Positions 1 through 8,120 of a stretch of DNA of 16,404 bases are shown in pieces. This DNA is from Methanobacteriota archaeon. GTDB taxonomy: Archaea > Thermoplasmatota > DTKX01 > GCA-020343715. Position 1 is the first letter of the stretch, and every line of letters starts with the position of its first letter. The notes beneath the pieces are model-generated. The model made no database searches, was not told where the DNA came from, and saw only the letters and a program-made list of their open reading frames with translations. The position numbers and the translations under genes are program-made. Location of the stretch: the NCBI GenBank assembly GCA_030594725.1, contig JAUVEQ010000016.1, positions 1-16,404 of the forward strand. The letters run 5' to 3'.

Positions 1-3000
1 AACCGTACCCTAGGAGGCCCGAGACGTTCGAGGTCCAGGTGAAGTTGAGGACCTGGCCGGTGATGATGTCGGGGTCGTCACAGATGACCACCAGGCTGAA
101 TTCCTGGCCCACCTTGTATCTCGTGCCCGGGAGTGGGTTGGTGATCTCGGGATCATCCATCGGGTCGTTGACGTCCTCTATCTCGATGACGAAGTTCAGG
201 ATGACCTTCGCGGACGTGTCGATGGTATCCCAGACCCTGAGAGCGAACCGCAACGTGCCAACGGCGTCGTTGCCCGGCTCGAAGGTGATCTGCCCGAGGA
301 CCTCGTCGAGCTGAACGGCGGTCGAGTTGACCGAAGCCAGGATGGCGTCGCCCTCCACATCCAACACGGTGTAGGTGATGACCAGCGTCCCTCCCTGGTC
401 GACCTTGAAGGACAGGGTGTCCCCCGTGATGGGTTGGCCGTTCACGGTGGCGATGATCGGGACATCGTTCACGGGTAACACGTTCACTGTGACCCTCTGG
501 GTCGCTTGGAGCTCACCGTCGGAGGCTATGAAGATCACCACCTCCTGGCCGTTCCAATCCGGCAACGGGGTCAGGGTGACCCGTCCCGTTGTCTCATCGA
601 TGTCGACGGTCAGGTTCTGAAGCCCACTGCCCACGGTCCACGTCAAGGGGTCGCCGTCGGGGTCGATGAACGCCGACGAGAGGTCCAACCAGTCGGTGTC
701 GACCGTGTCCTCATCGAACTGCGGGTCAGGCAGGTCGTCCTTGGGGGCCGGGTTCGCGTTCTGTATAACCCTCCATGCATATGCTGGCGGGCCCTCTTCA
801 TCGCCATCGAACGCTCTAACCTCCACGGACCAGTTCTCCCCCTTGGAGGTGTAGGTCGGGGGTACGGCCTCCTCGGTCAGGTCCTCGACGTGGACCCCGT
901 CCCGGAACCATCTGTAATGATAGGTCAGCAGGTTGCTCTCGACATCGAACGCAGATGTGGTCAACCCCACCCTCATGTTCGAGGTTGTCACGGGCCGACC
1001 AGGCTCGATGACGATCTCTGGGGCCGTGGGCCGGTTGTTCAGGACCTCCAGGGCGTTCGGGACCTTCAGGTAATCCGAATGCTCGGAGTCCGTGTCCCTC
1101 ACACGCACCCTGAAATCGTAGATGCCCAGGGCGGCATCGACCATCGGCATCACTTCCGAGGTCCAGACCCCGTTCCTGAACAGGATCTGTCGGATGAGGT
1201 AGTTGGACCAGGCATCGCTTCCATTGAGGGTGTGCTCGACCTCGACGACCAGGTCCTTGGGGAAATCGAACTCGTCCGTGACGTTCACCCAGAGCGTTGC
1301 GGTATGGGTCCTCAGTAACGCTTGATGGCTCATGGCGAAGTCCAGGACCTCGGGTGGTCTTCGGACCCTGTGCGTCCAGTTCATCCAGAGGTCGTCCAGG
1401 GAGAACTCACCTGGAAGGTCGAGGCCATCCACTATCACCGCAACGACGACCGATGGATGGTCCCTTACCTTGAAGGCATCCTCCAGAGACCATTCGTGGG
1501 TCCCGGCTTGAAGGGAGGTCTCCGAGAGGACCTCGAAGGAGGTCGCATCGAGTATCTGCACCTTTGCCGTCTTGGAACCACCCAGGGTCGCGGAGTAGCG
1601 GAAGGTGTGGAAGGACCCGGTCTCGTCGGGATACTCTGGTCTGATGGCCTTCGACATGTATCCACCCGATCCCTGTCGGATAAGGTGTTCGACGATCACG
1701 TCCACGGTACCTTGGGTCGGAAGTTCGATGTCAGGGCCGGTCGCCCATCCATCCGCATCACCGAGATAGACTAATGAATCCGTAGAATAGCTGGCTCCAT
1801 CATAAGCGCAAGCGAACACCAGGTCCATCCAACCCCCGCCATCCAGGTCCGCGACCGCCACTCCCCTCGCCCCCATCGTCGGCAACCGTACGTCAGGAGA
1901 GCTCGGGAATGCGCCGGATCCTCCGTTCAGATAGATGAACGAGTCGATGGCATAGCTAAGGGAGTTGTCCATGCGGTTCGCGAAGACGAGGTCGTTATCG
2001 AGATCCCCGTCCAGGTCCACGATCTTGACGTCCTCCGCGCCCGAGGTCGGGACGGTTGCAGGGGTCGCCTCGAAACTCCCGTCTCCCTTCCCCCAGTAGA
2101 TGTAGCTATCGATCTCCGTGGAGCCCAAGGCGAAGCTGTTTGCGAACACCAGGTCGGTCTCTGTATCCCCATCGATGTCACCGGCCGCGACGGCCCGTGC
2201 CCCGTTGGTCGCCAGCAGGTGTGATGGGACCGTACCACAGAATCCCGTTCTCTCCTGGAGGAACACCATGCTATCGGTGGCATGGGATGTCGCCTGGTAG
2301 CACGAGAATACAAGGTCCTGGAGGCCATTGCCGTCGAGGTCCGTCGCGACGATGCCTGACGCCATGTTGGTCAGAAATTCCATGTCAGGGGTGCTGTTCC
2401 ACCCAGAGCTGGAACCCCAGAAGAGAGTGCTGTTCACGCGGCCAAGGTTGTCCTGCTCCTGGGCGAAGACAACGTCAATGTACCCATCGCGGTTCAGGTC
2501 CTCGAGCACCACATCGGTGGCGCCCACGGTCGGGAACCTGTGGTCCGGCCCTTCCCTCCAACCGACCGGGCCACCCATGAAGAGGGGGCTGTTGGAGGAG
2601 TAGGTGGTGTCCCCCGTCATGTAAGTCGCGAAGACCACGTCGACGAAGCCGTCGCCGTTGACGTCCCCCGAGTCCGCCGCGGCAGCACCCCGGGTCTCGA
2701 ATTCGATAGGGGGAGCGGTGAGATAGTCCAGGCCACCGGAATCCATGTAGGCCTCGCTCCCCGTGGAATATCCATCGTCCCCACGGAGGGAGCTGAACAG
2801 CAGCTGGGGCCCTTCGACGGTAGTGCCCGCATCCTCCAGCTTGAGATCGGAGATCCCCACGTTGAACAGGCGGTCGACCTTGGGGGAGCCGTAGAACTCC
2901 TCCCTCCATGACATCTTGTCCATCCACTTGACCGTTATATTGTCCAGGACGGGCGTGGTGTAGTTGAACTCGGTCCTGATGGTGACCTTGATCTGGATGG

Positions 3001-4960
3001 CCCAGTCGGACCTGATGCTCGAAAGGTCCAGGCTCCGTTCCTCGAGGTCAGTGAACCCGGAGATCGGCCGTCCCCCGCTGTCGAGGACCGATATCGAGGT
3101 GGTCGTGTTCTGGGGGAAGGACCCTTCCAGGTGGAGGATGTCCCATTTCATATCAAGGGGGCGCGTGATGGTCTCGGTGACGAAGGTCCCCATGTAACCT
3201 GGGATCCCTCCCCTGGGCACCGCCACGGCCATATCGGGTGGCGAGGTGACGCCCAGGGTCTTCGAGATGTCCGAGGTCGTAGGCCACGTGGTGCCACCGA
3301 GGAAGACCTTGAACTGGTTCCCGGCACCCACGAGGAGGTCGTCGTAACCATCCTTGTCCACATCGTAGAAGTCCGCGACCTTGGCCAGTCCCATTGGATT
3401 GATGTCGTGGTGCTCGGAATCGCTCCAGCCCTGGGCGGACCCCTTGAAGACCCTGAAGGTCGAGGGCAGACCGACAAAGACCAGCTCCTTGTAGCCGTCG
3501 GCGTTGAAATCCCCCGAACCACAACCGTAGATGCGAGTGCCGGGCAGCGCGAGGGAATAGTCGGGCGTGGTGTCCGGGCCGTTGGTGTCGCCGAGGAAGA
3601 CGAGGCCCTTGGCGTTCCTCAAGGTGGCGAAGATCACGTCCAGGTGGCCGTCGTCATCAACGTCCCTGACCTTGACCTCGTCACAGCGGCTCCCGACGGA
3701 GAAGGAGATGTCCGGCGTGGCGTCCGGTCCGCCGGGTCCTCCGAAGAAGACCCGGGACGTACCGTCCTCGGCCAGCACGATGTCGTCGAACCCGTCGCCG
3801 TTCAGGTCCCCGGTGTCGACGTTCCGAGGGTCGTCCTGGGTGAGAACGATATCAGGTGTGTGGTTGTAGTTCCCTCTACCGTTGTCGAGGAACACCACCG
3901 TATCCACAGTGGCCGAGGTCCTGAGGGCCGTGATTATTATGTCGACCCTGCCGTCGCCGTTGAAGTCCCCCGTTGCCGACCGCTCGGCCCCCACGGTCTG
4001 GAGGTTCTTGGCGCCGGAGGGCCCCCAGGTTCCCGAACCCGATCCCCAGTAGATCTGGGAATCCTTGTCCTGGCCCCCGTGAGGGCTGTTCGCCAATATC
4101 AGGTCGAAGTCACCGTCCCTGTCAAGGTCGTCGAAGGAGACACCCAGGGATCCGGTGCAGTCCACCGCGACCGGGTCCAGGTAACCGGTGTTGCCAGCGT
4201 TAGGATAGATGGCATTGAACTTGCTGGGCTGGCTCGTCCATGAGAACACGACAGGGGGGAAGGCATCGTATTCGCCTCCAGGATCTGTCCTTGCGGAAAG
4301 GTCGATGGATACCTGCCCGGACGTGGTGTTGACACCCCTCCAGTCATCCATCTTACCCGTTCCGATGAAGTCGTCCCGCCATTCGTCGACGGGAAGGAAC
4401 CGCACGGCCCATGATAGCAATGAAGGTCGGTCTGCACCGCTCGCCACCAGGTCCGCCTGCAAACGGATCTCGGGATAGGCCGTCGTGGAGATGCTGCCCA
4501 GGGAGACGTCCCTCTGCTCGAGGTCCCTGAAGCCAGAGATGGGTTCGTTCACATAACCCACCTGCTGGGAATCCTCGGTGGCGTTCAGGACGGAGACCAG
4601 GACCGAGCTGTCACCCGGTGTGGCGACATCAACGACCAGCAGGTCGTACCTCAGGCCCGGCAGGCACGAGATCCCTATGGAGGCGACCAATCCACCCGTC
4701 TCACCCGGGAGGAGACTGACCTCCCCGGAAACGACCTGAGTTCCCATCAGGGTATCGACCGACCCCGAATCGCTGAAATCGTCCTCCCACGATGTCGATG
4801 CATCCAATGGGCCGGGTCCGCCGGAGGTGCGGGTGTCGGTGCCTCTGGAAGGGTCGTGGATCCCCACGAATGCCGATGATATGAATATGATGATGAGCAG
4901 GACGGTGGCCCACGCCCTTGTTCCGTTCGACGTCAAAGTCCCCACCTTGCCAGGACCCAT
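1..4960 (-). CDS. Giant FG-GAP/VCBS and Ig/cadherin-like surface protein (C-terminus off window)
   Basis: Continuous minus-strand frame of 1653 codons that runs off the left edge, so the C-terminus is missing. The ATG at 4960 is directly preceded by an in-frame TGA, so it is the earliest possible start; the GTG at codon 6 is the alternative. Residues 15-34 are a hydrophobic signal or anchor segment. Then follow a beta-sandwich-like module (about 81-197), six Asp-rich FG-GAP/VCBS calcium loops of the form DxDxDGxxD (first Asp at 278, 332, 385, 433, 484, 533), a second sandwich module (about 589-690), six more loops (766, 821, 874, 928, 982, 1038), a third sandwich module (about 1101-1198), and at least three Ig/cadherin-like domains from about 1300 on, with joints such as NDVPII and DPDGDPLTW. 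Integrin-type FG-GAP repeats form calcium-stabilised propellers outside the cell. The role here (adhesion, cell wall or polymer binding) is inference. No catalytic motif was seen. Confidence 0.9.
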   Translation of the reverse strand, partial: MGPGKVGTLTSNGTRAWATVLLIIIFISSAFVGIHDPSRGTDTRTSGGPGPLDASTSWEDDFSDSGSVDTLMGTQVVSGEVSLLPGETGGLVASIGISCLPGLRYDLLVVDVATPGDSSVLVSVLNATEDSQQVGYVNEPISGFRDLEQRDVSLGSISTTAYPEIRLQADLVASGADRPSLLSWAVRFLPVDEWRDDFIGTGKMDDWRGVNTTSGQVSIDLSARTDPGGEYDAFPPVVFSWTSQPSKFNAIYPNAGNTGYLDPVAVDCTGSLGVSFDDLDRDGDFDLILANSPHGGQDKDSQIYWGSGSGTWGPSGAKNLQTVGAERSATGDFNGDGRVDIIITALRTSATVDTVVFLDNGRGNYNHTPDIVLTQDDPRNVDTGDLNGDGFDDIVLAEDGTSRVFFGGPGGPDATPDISFSVGSRCDEVKVRDVDDDGHLDVIFATLRNAKGLVFLGDTNGPDTTPDYSLALPGTRIYGCGSGDFNADGYKELVFVGLPSTFRVFKGSAQGWSDSEHHDINPMGLAKVADFYDVDKDGYDDLLVGAGNQFKVFLGGTTWPTTSDISKTLGVTSPPDMAVAVPRGGIPGYMGTFVTETITRPLDMKWDILHLEGSFPQNTTTSISVLDSGGRPISGFTDLEERSLDLSSIRSDWAIQIKVTIRTEFNYTTPVLDNITVKWMDKMSWREEFYGSPKVDRLFNVGISDLKLEDAGTTVEGPQLLFSSLRGDDGYSTGSEAYMDSGGLDYLTAPPIEFETRGAAAADSGDVNGDGFVDVVFATYMTGDTTYSSNSPLFMGGPVGWREGPDHRFPTVGATDVVLEDLNRDGYIDVVFAQEQDNLGRVNSTLFWGSSSGWNSTPDMEFLTNMASGIVATDLDGNGLQDLVFSCYQATSHATDSMVFLQERTGFCGTVPSHLLATNGARAVAAGDIDGDTETDLVFANSFALGSTEIDSYIYWGKGDGSFEATPATVPTSGAEDVKIVDLDGDLDNDLVFANRMDNSLSYAIDSFIYLNGGSGAFPSSPDVRLPTMGARGVAVADLDGGGWMDLVFACAYDGASYSTDSLVYLGDADGWATGPDIELPTQGTVDVIVEHLIRQGSGGYMSKAIRPEYPDETGSFHTFRYSATLGGSKTAKVQILDATSFEVLSETSLQAGTHEWSLEDAFKVRDHPSVVVAVIVDGLDLPGEFSLDDLWMNWTHRVRRPPEVLDFAMSHQALLRTHTATLWVNVTDEFDFPKDLVVEVEHTLNGSDAWSNYLIRQILFRNGVWTSEVMPMVDAALGIYDFRVRVRDTDSEHSDYLKVPNALEVLNNRPTAPEIVIEPGRPVTTSNMRVGLTTSAFDVESNLLTYHYRWFRDGVHVEDLTEEAVPPTYTSKGENWSVEVRAFDGDEEGPPAYAWRVIQNANPAPKDDLPDPQFDEDTVDTDWLDLSSAFIDPDGDPLTWTVGSGLQNLTVDIDETTGRVTLTPLPDWNGQEVVIFIASDGELQATQRVTVNVLPVNDVPIIATVNGQPITGDTLSFKVDQGGTLVITYTVLDVEGDAILASVNSTAVQLDEVLGQITFEPGNDAVGTLRFALRVWDTIDTSAKVILNFVIEIEDVNDPMDDPEITNPLPGTRYKVGQEFSLVVICDDPDIITGQVLNFTWTSNVSGLLGYG
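1820..2670 (-). repeat. FG-GAP/VCBS propeller block 2 (six blades visible)
   Basis: Second set of six blades in the same protein, with loop Asp at residues 766, 821, 874, 928, 982 and 1038 (spacing 53-56). Five of the six end in the same strand, D-[LV]-VFA or a close variant, making this block more uniform than block 1. Loops 4 and 6 (DIDGDTETD, DLDGGGWMD) have lost some acidic ligands, so calcium binding may be weaker there. Confidence 0.85.
3320..4135 (-). repeat. FG-GAP/VCBS propeller block 1 (six blades visible)
   Basis: Six tandem protein repeats, each ending in a calcium-loop motif followed by a hydrophobic strand (for example DFNGDGRVDIIIT and DLNGDGFDDIVLA). The loop Asp residues fall at residues 278, 332, 385, 433, 484 and 533, a spacing of 48-54 residues, the usual blade length for FG-GAP propellers. 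Loop 6 (DVDKDGYDDLLVG) is preceded by an extra Asp-Phe-Tyr. A seventh, degenerate blade may lie at either end. Confidence 0.85.
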
Positions 4961-5040
4961 TCACCTCGAGGGACCGATGGGCCTCACAGGTTCATCGAAA
5001 TTCCTCGGTGGATCCCCTTTCTTACCAAGCGGTCCTTCTG

Positions 5041-5050
5041 TAAATAGGTA
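5041..5050 (-). promoter_or_regulatory. TATA-like box for the FG-GAP protein gene
   Basis: Minus-strand TACCTATTTA lies about 85 bases before the ATG at 4960, in the 136-base gap behind the DUF2085-like gene. It is the only AT-rich element in that gap. Transcription would start near 5018-5022, giving a leader of about 60 bases. An SD-like GAGGTGA abuts the ATG with no spacer, so its role in initiation is doubtful. Confidence 0.4.
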
Positions 5051-5096
5051 TCTGTTTCGTTTACTGGGGGCTGATGATGGCCAAGGTGATATGGCA

Positions 5097-5639
5097 TCAG
5101 CTAGGCCTCGAACCGTCGCAATTGGGGAACTCGGGGTACTGTTCGCATGACCTGCATATCCCCATGGAACGTCTTCCGTTCCAGACGTTGTAGACGATGG
5201 CAACACCGACGACCAGGGCGAGCAGAACGAGCCTGCTGGTCCAGTCGGGAGAGACGATGATCGCAGACAGCACCAGGCCCAGGGAAACTCCCAGGACCAC
5301 GCGGAAGATGATGTGGAGCCTCTGGTTCTCCCTGCCGATGTCCAGGGCCTTCCTGAGGAGGGCGACGACGAAGAGCACCACCCCCGCCCCGAACAGCTGG
5401 ATGTTCGTGAACGGGAGGCCCAGGTACCCAAAGGCGAGAACGACGGCGATGGTGACCGCTGCGGAGGGATACGTGAAGAGGCAGCCCAAGCAGACGCTGT
5501 AGCCCCTGAGCTGGATGGTGTGACCCGCGAAGTTGTCACAGAAGGGATGGTGCGCGAGGATTATCGGGTCTTCCCGGATAGCCCTCCTGATCTTCCCCAC
5601 AGGATTGTAGCTGATGCTCATCAACCCTTGATCTTTCAT
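5097..5639 (-). CDS. DUF2085-like small integral membrane protein with Cys motifs
   Basis: 180 residues from the ATG at 5639; a second in-frame ATG at 5621 is possible and neither has a strong ribosome site. The N-terminal third carries HHPFCDNF, then GHTIQLRG and VCLGCLFTYPS, the arrangement of conserved Cys, Arg and Pro typical of DUF2085 proteins. Three or four hydrophobic segments follow (about residues 58-78, 80-98, 112-130, 135-152), and a Cys pair sits near the C-terminus (GICRSCEQYP). The Cys pairs could bind a metal or be redox active; no function is established for the family. It lies upstream of the giant surface-protein gene on the same strand, but a promoter-like box separates them, so co-transcription is uncertain. 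Confidence 0.75.
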   Translation of the reverse strand: MKDQGLMSISYNPVGKIRRAIREDPIILAHHPFCDNFAGHTIQLRGYSVCLGCLFTYPSAAVTIAVVLAFGYLGLPFTNIQLFGAGVVLFVVALLRKALDIGRENQRLHIIFRVVLGVSLGLVLSAIIVSPDWTSRLVLLALVVGVAIVYNVWNGRRSMGICRSCEQYPEFPNCDGSRPS

Positions 5640-5752
5640 CGATTATGGCAACCCTAGCCTATCAACATGACGACTAGGGGTGAAGGACTGTATCACGAGC
5701 GTATGAGGACACCGAGCCTGTGACGGTACCTGGTCGGGCGCAAGCCCCGCAT

Positions 5753-5950
5753 TCACTGCGGTGGTGGATACTGGGGCGGTTGCTCCGGTGGCGGATACTG
5801 CGGTTGTTGCATCTGTTGGTCGTAGCCCGGTGGGGGAAGGGGCTGGACCTCTTCCCTCTTCATAAAGAAATATATGATCGCAGCTGGCCAGCAGCATATG
5901 ATCAATATTATCAATACGGCTAGACTCCCTTGGAACTTCTTGTCTCCCAT
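5753..5950 (-). CDS. Small membrane protein with Pro/Gln-rich tail
   Basis: 65 residues. A strong ribosome site (GGAGGT, six bases before the ATG at 5950) and a TATA box just upstream make this a confident gene despite its size. Residues 8-29 form one or two tightly packed hydrophobic stretches including ICCWPAAIIYFFM, then KREE and a tail of PPPGY, QQPQYPPP and similar repeats to the C-terminus. The membrane part followed by a PQY-rich cytoplasmic tail recalls short archaeal and bacterial membrane-anchored adaptor proteins, but I do not recognise a family. The tail is probably disordered. The 113 bases between it and the next gene (5639) contain no clear promoter, so the two may share a transcript. 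Confidence 0.75.
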   Translation of the reverse strand: MGDKKFQGSLAVLIILIICCWPAAIIYFFMKREEVQPLPPPGYDQQMQQPQYPPPEQPPQYPPPQ

Positions 5951-5980
5951 AAGCCAACCTCCACACTAGAATTCAGTGGT

Positions 5981-5996
5981 GAATATTAATAAATTA
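5981..5996 (-). promoter_or_regulatory. TATA box for the 65-residue membrane protein
   Basis: Minus-strand TAATTTATTAATATTC in otherwise GC-rich sequence. It is centred about 38 bases before the ATG at 5950, so transcription should start near 5962-5964 and yield a leader just long enough to hold the GGAGGT ribosome site. Confidence 0.6.
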
Positions 5997-6027
5997 CCCT
6001 TTTAGAGAGATGATCATGCTTGGTTTT

Positions 6028-6063
6028 ACGGCGAACACCGCAATTCCCGGGCTAAATTGCCGT
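6028..6063 (-). other. Inverted repeat downstream of the lsm gene
   Basis: Within the 193-base gap between lsm and the 65-residue gene, GCAATT (6040-6045) pairs perfectly with AATTGC (6055-6060) around a nine-base loop. Three outer pairs (6028-6030 with 6061-6063) extend it across an internal loop. No T-run follows on the minus strand, so it is not a classic intrinsic terminator. It may stabilise or end the lsm transcript. The rest of the gap shows nothing else besides the promoter at 5981-5996. Confidence 0.3.
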
Positions 6064-6143
6064 TTCCGTGTCGACACCGCAGGCCCACTGGCTGACCCGT
6101 GGGAATGGGGATCGTAGGATATGGTCGGGTCGTGAGGGAAGGC

Positions 6144-6362
6144 TCAGTCCCGGTTGATGGAGACCACGTTACTGCCACGGACGACGATGGTGCCGATCTT
6201 GCGCCTTTTCCCCTCGGCGTCGGTCTCCTCGGTCTTGTCCAGGACCAGGTTCATGTGCTCGTCGTAGCCCTGGAGGGTACCTTCCAGTACGCGTCGGTCC
6301 TTGAGAAGGAGCTGGACTTTCCGGTTCAGGGACTTGTCGAGGGCATTCAATGGCATGGGCAT
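6144..6362 (-). CDS. lsm: Sm-like archaeal protein (Lsm)
   Basis: 72 residues, normal length for an archaeal Lsm. The Sm1 motif spans about residues 13-43 with the diagnostic GYDEHMNLVLD loop. The Sm2 motif is at about 57-70 (GTIVVRGSNVVSI), whose RGSN together with the Asp/Asn of Sm1 forms the uridine-binding pocket in known structures. Archaeal Lsm proteins assemble into heptameric rings that bind U-rich RNA and associate with tRNA and small RNA processing. ATG at 6362 is favoured; the ATG at 6356 is two codons in. It has its own TATA box, so it is probably transcribed apart from DP1, whose stop lies 72 bases upstream. The out-of-frame ATG at 6372 is not used by this protein. Confidence 0.96.
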   Translation of the reverse strand: MPMPLNALDKSLNRKVQLLLKDRRVLEGTLQGYDEHMNLVLDKTEETDAEGKRRKIGTIVVRGSNVVSINRD

Positions 6363-6398
6363 GGGTGCACCATTTCCACCGTAGGCCCATCTGGGTAA

Positions 6399-6408
6399 TA
6401 AGTATTTG
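6399..6408 (-). promoter_or_regulatory. TATA box for lsm
   Basis: Minus-strand AAATACTTAT, about 41 bases before the ATG at 6362, inside the short gap after DP1. Predicted transcription start is near 6377-6380, giving a leader of about 15 bases. Confidence 0.55.
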
Positions 6409-6434
6409 GGGGGCGGCCAGGGCCCGAGAGGGCC

Positions 6435-8096
6435 TCAGGTTGCGAAGTCCATCACCTTGACGGACATGTTACGGAGGTTGACGATGGGGACCTTGGCCGG
6501 GTCGGGCACGAAGTTCATCGATTTTTGGTAATTGGTCTGGGACTGCCAGGATGAGGCGTTGATGAGCAGGGAACCCCGGAACTCCTCCACCCCCGTTCCG
6601 TGAACATGTCCGGTCACGAAGATGTCGGGGATCGTCTCGATGACCAGGTGGTCCGTGACCTCGGGGGCTATGTTCGTCCTACCCCCGTAGATGGGTGCCA
6701 GGTGGCGCCGCTTCAGCATCTCCTTCATCACCGTGACCGGGTCCTCGTACGTGCATCGCTGCACGTGGGTGACGAAGTCGTCGATGGACTTGCCGTGGTA
6801 GGAGAGTATCTTCACGCCCTCTATGTCGATAAGGGCGGGGTTCCCCACGAAGCGCACCTTCCCCGCGAACATCCTCTGGATATCATTGGGGAGCGCGGGC
6901 TGGGGTTCTGCCAATCGCACGGCATCATGGTTGCCCGGGGTCATGATCACCTCGATGTGGTCCGGTACCTCCTTGAGCAGCTCGGCCAGGGCCTCGTACT
7001 GGCGATAGATGTCCGAGATAAGCAGCTCCTCCTGCTGCCCCGGGAACACCCCGATCCCGTCCACCACGTCCCCCGGGACGATCAGCACCTCGAGGGTGTC
7101 CAGGATGCTCTTGGTGCCGTTGCCGTTGTCCAGGCGGCCGTTCAAGAAATCCATGAAGCGGTTCCACTGGGTGTCAAGGAAGGTGTTCGAGCCGACGTGG
7201 ATGTCCGCGGCGAAGGCCACGTTCACGTCATGTTCCGTCATATGTGTTCGCCGCCTGACGGGGATCTCGGGCCGCACCAGCTGCTCAGCGTACACCAGGT
7301 CCCCCTTGGGGTTTATTGTACCCACGATGCCCACCACCTCGTCGGTGACGATGTCGGTCGGGACCTCCTTCTTGCCGGAGACAAGGACCTTTATGCGCCC
7401 GCTCTCGTCCTCGATCTCGAAGATGACGCCCCCCTTGGAGGTGGTCTGGCGCTCCATCACCATGCCGATGGTCTTGACATCGCCCCTCCGGTTGTTGATC
7501 GCCGCGATGGGCACGGACCCCATCATCTCCCTCCGGTGGGATATCAGCCGCTTCAACCGGGTGAACCGGTCCTGGAAGTACCTCGAGAAGTCGTTGATGC
7601 ACCCCGAGCAGGTGGAGTCACCGGTTATGTCCATGAGGATGTCGACGGAGCACTCCGCCTCCGCCCGCTTGGCAGAGGATACCACGTGGGTGGTAGGGGC
7701 AGGCATCGGAGGTACCCTGGGAGCCGTCCTTACTGTCGGCGGGTCGATCCGTCGGGCGGGGGCTGGGGGCGAGGCCGGGAAGGCCATGGACGCACCGGTC
7801 TCGACCTTGTGGCCACCCGTGAGGCCTTCCGGAAGCCTTTGCACATTGGCCGAGCCGCCCGTCTTGCTGGATGGCATCACGACCACCGTCGAACCACCCC
7901 TCCGGATGGTGTCGCCGAGGCAATCCTCGACATCGCTCAACCCCAGCACGAGGGGGACCGTCTCCAAGGAGTTCACGCCCTCAAGCACCCGTCTGGAGAC
8001 CACAATTGGGTCCTCCTGAGAGACGAGGAAATCGAGAGCCCTGTCATCCAGCAATTGGGATTCGGCCAGAAAGAGATTGACGATCCTGCTGCGCAT
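6435..8096 (-). CDS. polB: DNA polymerase D small subunit DP1 (3'-5' exonuclease)
   Basis: Small subunit of the heterodimeric archaeal replicative polymerase PolD; it carries the proofreading 3'-5' exonuclease. 553 residues from the ATG at 8096. I prefer this to the frame's first ATG at 8123, because 8123 lies inside the TATA box. An N-terminal domain (to about 80) is followed by a low-complexity Pro/Ala/Thr linker (about 90-145), an OB-fold region with CSGCINDFSRYF near 170, and a calcineurin-like phosphodiesterase domain in the C-terminal half. All metal-binding motifs are present: ADIHVG, PGDVVDG, PGNHDAVR, SYHGKS and TGHVHG, so the nuclease should be active. The large subunit DP2 is not in this window. 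The 72-base gap before lsm suggests separate transcription. Confidence 0.96.
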   Translation of the reverse strand: MRSRIVNLFLAESQLLDDRALDFLVSQEDPIVVSRRVLEGVNSLETVPLVLGLSDVEDCLGDTIRRGGSTVVVMPSSKTGGSANVQRLPEGLTGGHKVETGASMAFPASPPAPARRIDPPTVRTAPRVPPMPAPTTHVVSSAKRAEAECSVDILMDITGDSTCSGCINDFSRYFQDRFTRLKRLISHRREMMGSVPIAAINNRRGDVKTIGMVMERQTTSKGGVIFEIEDESGRIKVLVSGKKEVPTDIVTDEVVGIVGTINPKGDLVYAEQLVRPEIPVRRRTHMTEHDVNVAFAADIHVGSNTFLDTQWNRFMDFLNGRLDNGNGTKSILDTLEVLIVPGDVVDGIGVFPGQQEELLISDIYRQYEALAELLKEVPDHIEVIMTPGNHDAVRLAEPQPALPNDIQRMFAGKVRFVGNPALIDIEGVKILSYHGKSIDDFVTHVQRCTYEDPVTVMKEMLKRRHLAPIYGGRTNIAPEVTDHLVIETIPDIFVTGHVHGTGVEEFRGSLLINASSWQSQTNYQKSMNFVPDPAKVPIVNLRNMSVKVMDFAT

Positions 8097-8120
8097 CCCA
8101 TTGCTATATGCGGGGGTCCC

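Larger units (their letters stand above)
1366..4720 (-). repeat. Three copies of a beta-sandwich module flanking the propellers
   Basis: By eye, residues about 81-197, 589-690 and 1101-1198 align. Each starts with Gly-rich GG/GYMG, runs through a W/Y-D-[IL]-L-type strand, and closes with a [L]-D-x-[LI]-x-[VM]-x-W-type strand. Copies 1 and 2 also share the phrase ISGF-x-DLE-[QE]-R followed by D-[VL]-SL or LDLSS. Copies 1 and 2 are followed by a W-R-[DE]-[DE]-F phrase (with a further copy, W-E-D-D-F, near residue 58). The fold is inferred from strand-like alternation only. The coordinates span all three copies, including the propellers between them. Confidence 0.55.

Noticed and set aside
506..1318. 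270-codon plus-strand open frame
   Set aside because: Antisense shadow of the Ig/cadherin part of the giant protein; no ribosome site or recognisable motif.
3131..4243. Long plus-strand open frame (370 codons) opposite the giant surface gene
   Set aside because: It is the mirror of a GC-rich, Asp- and Gly-rich coding strand; the translation is Val/Gly/Arg-rich with no domain logic, while the minus strand shows regular FG-GAP repeats.
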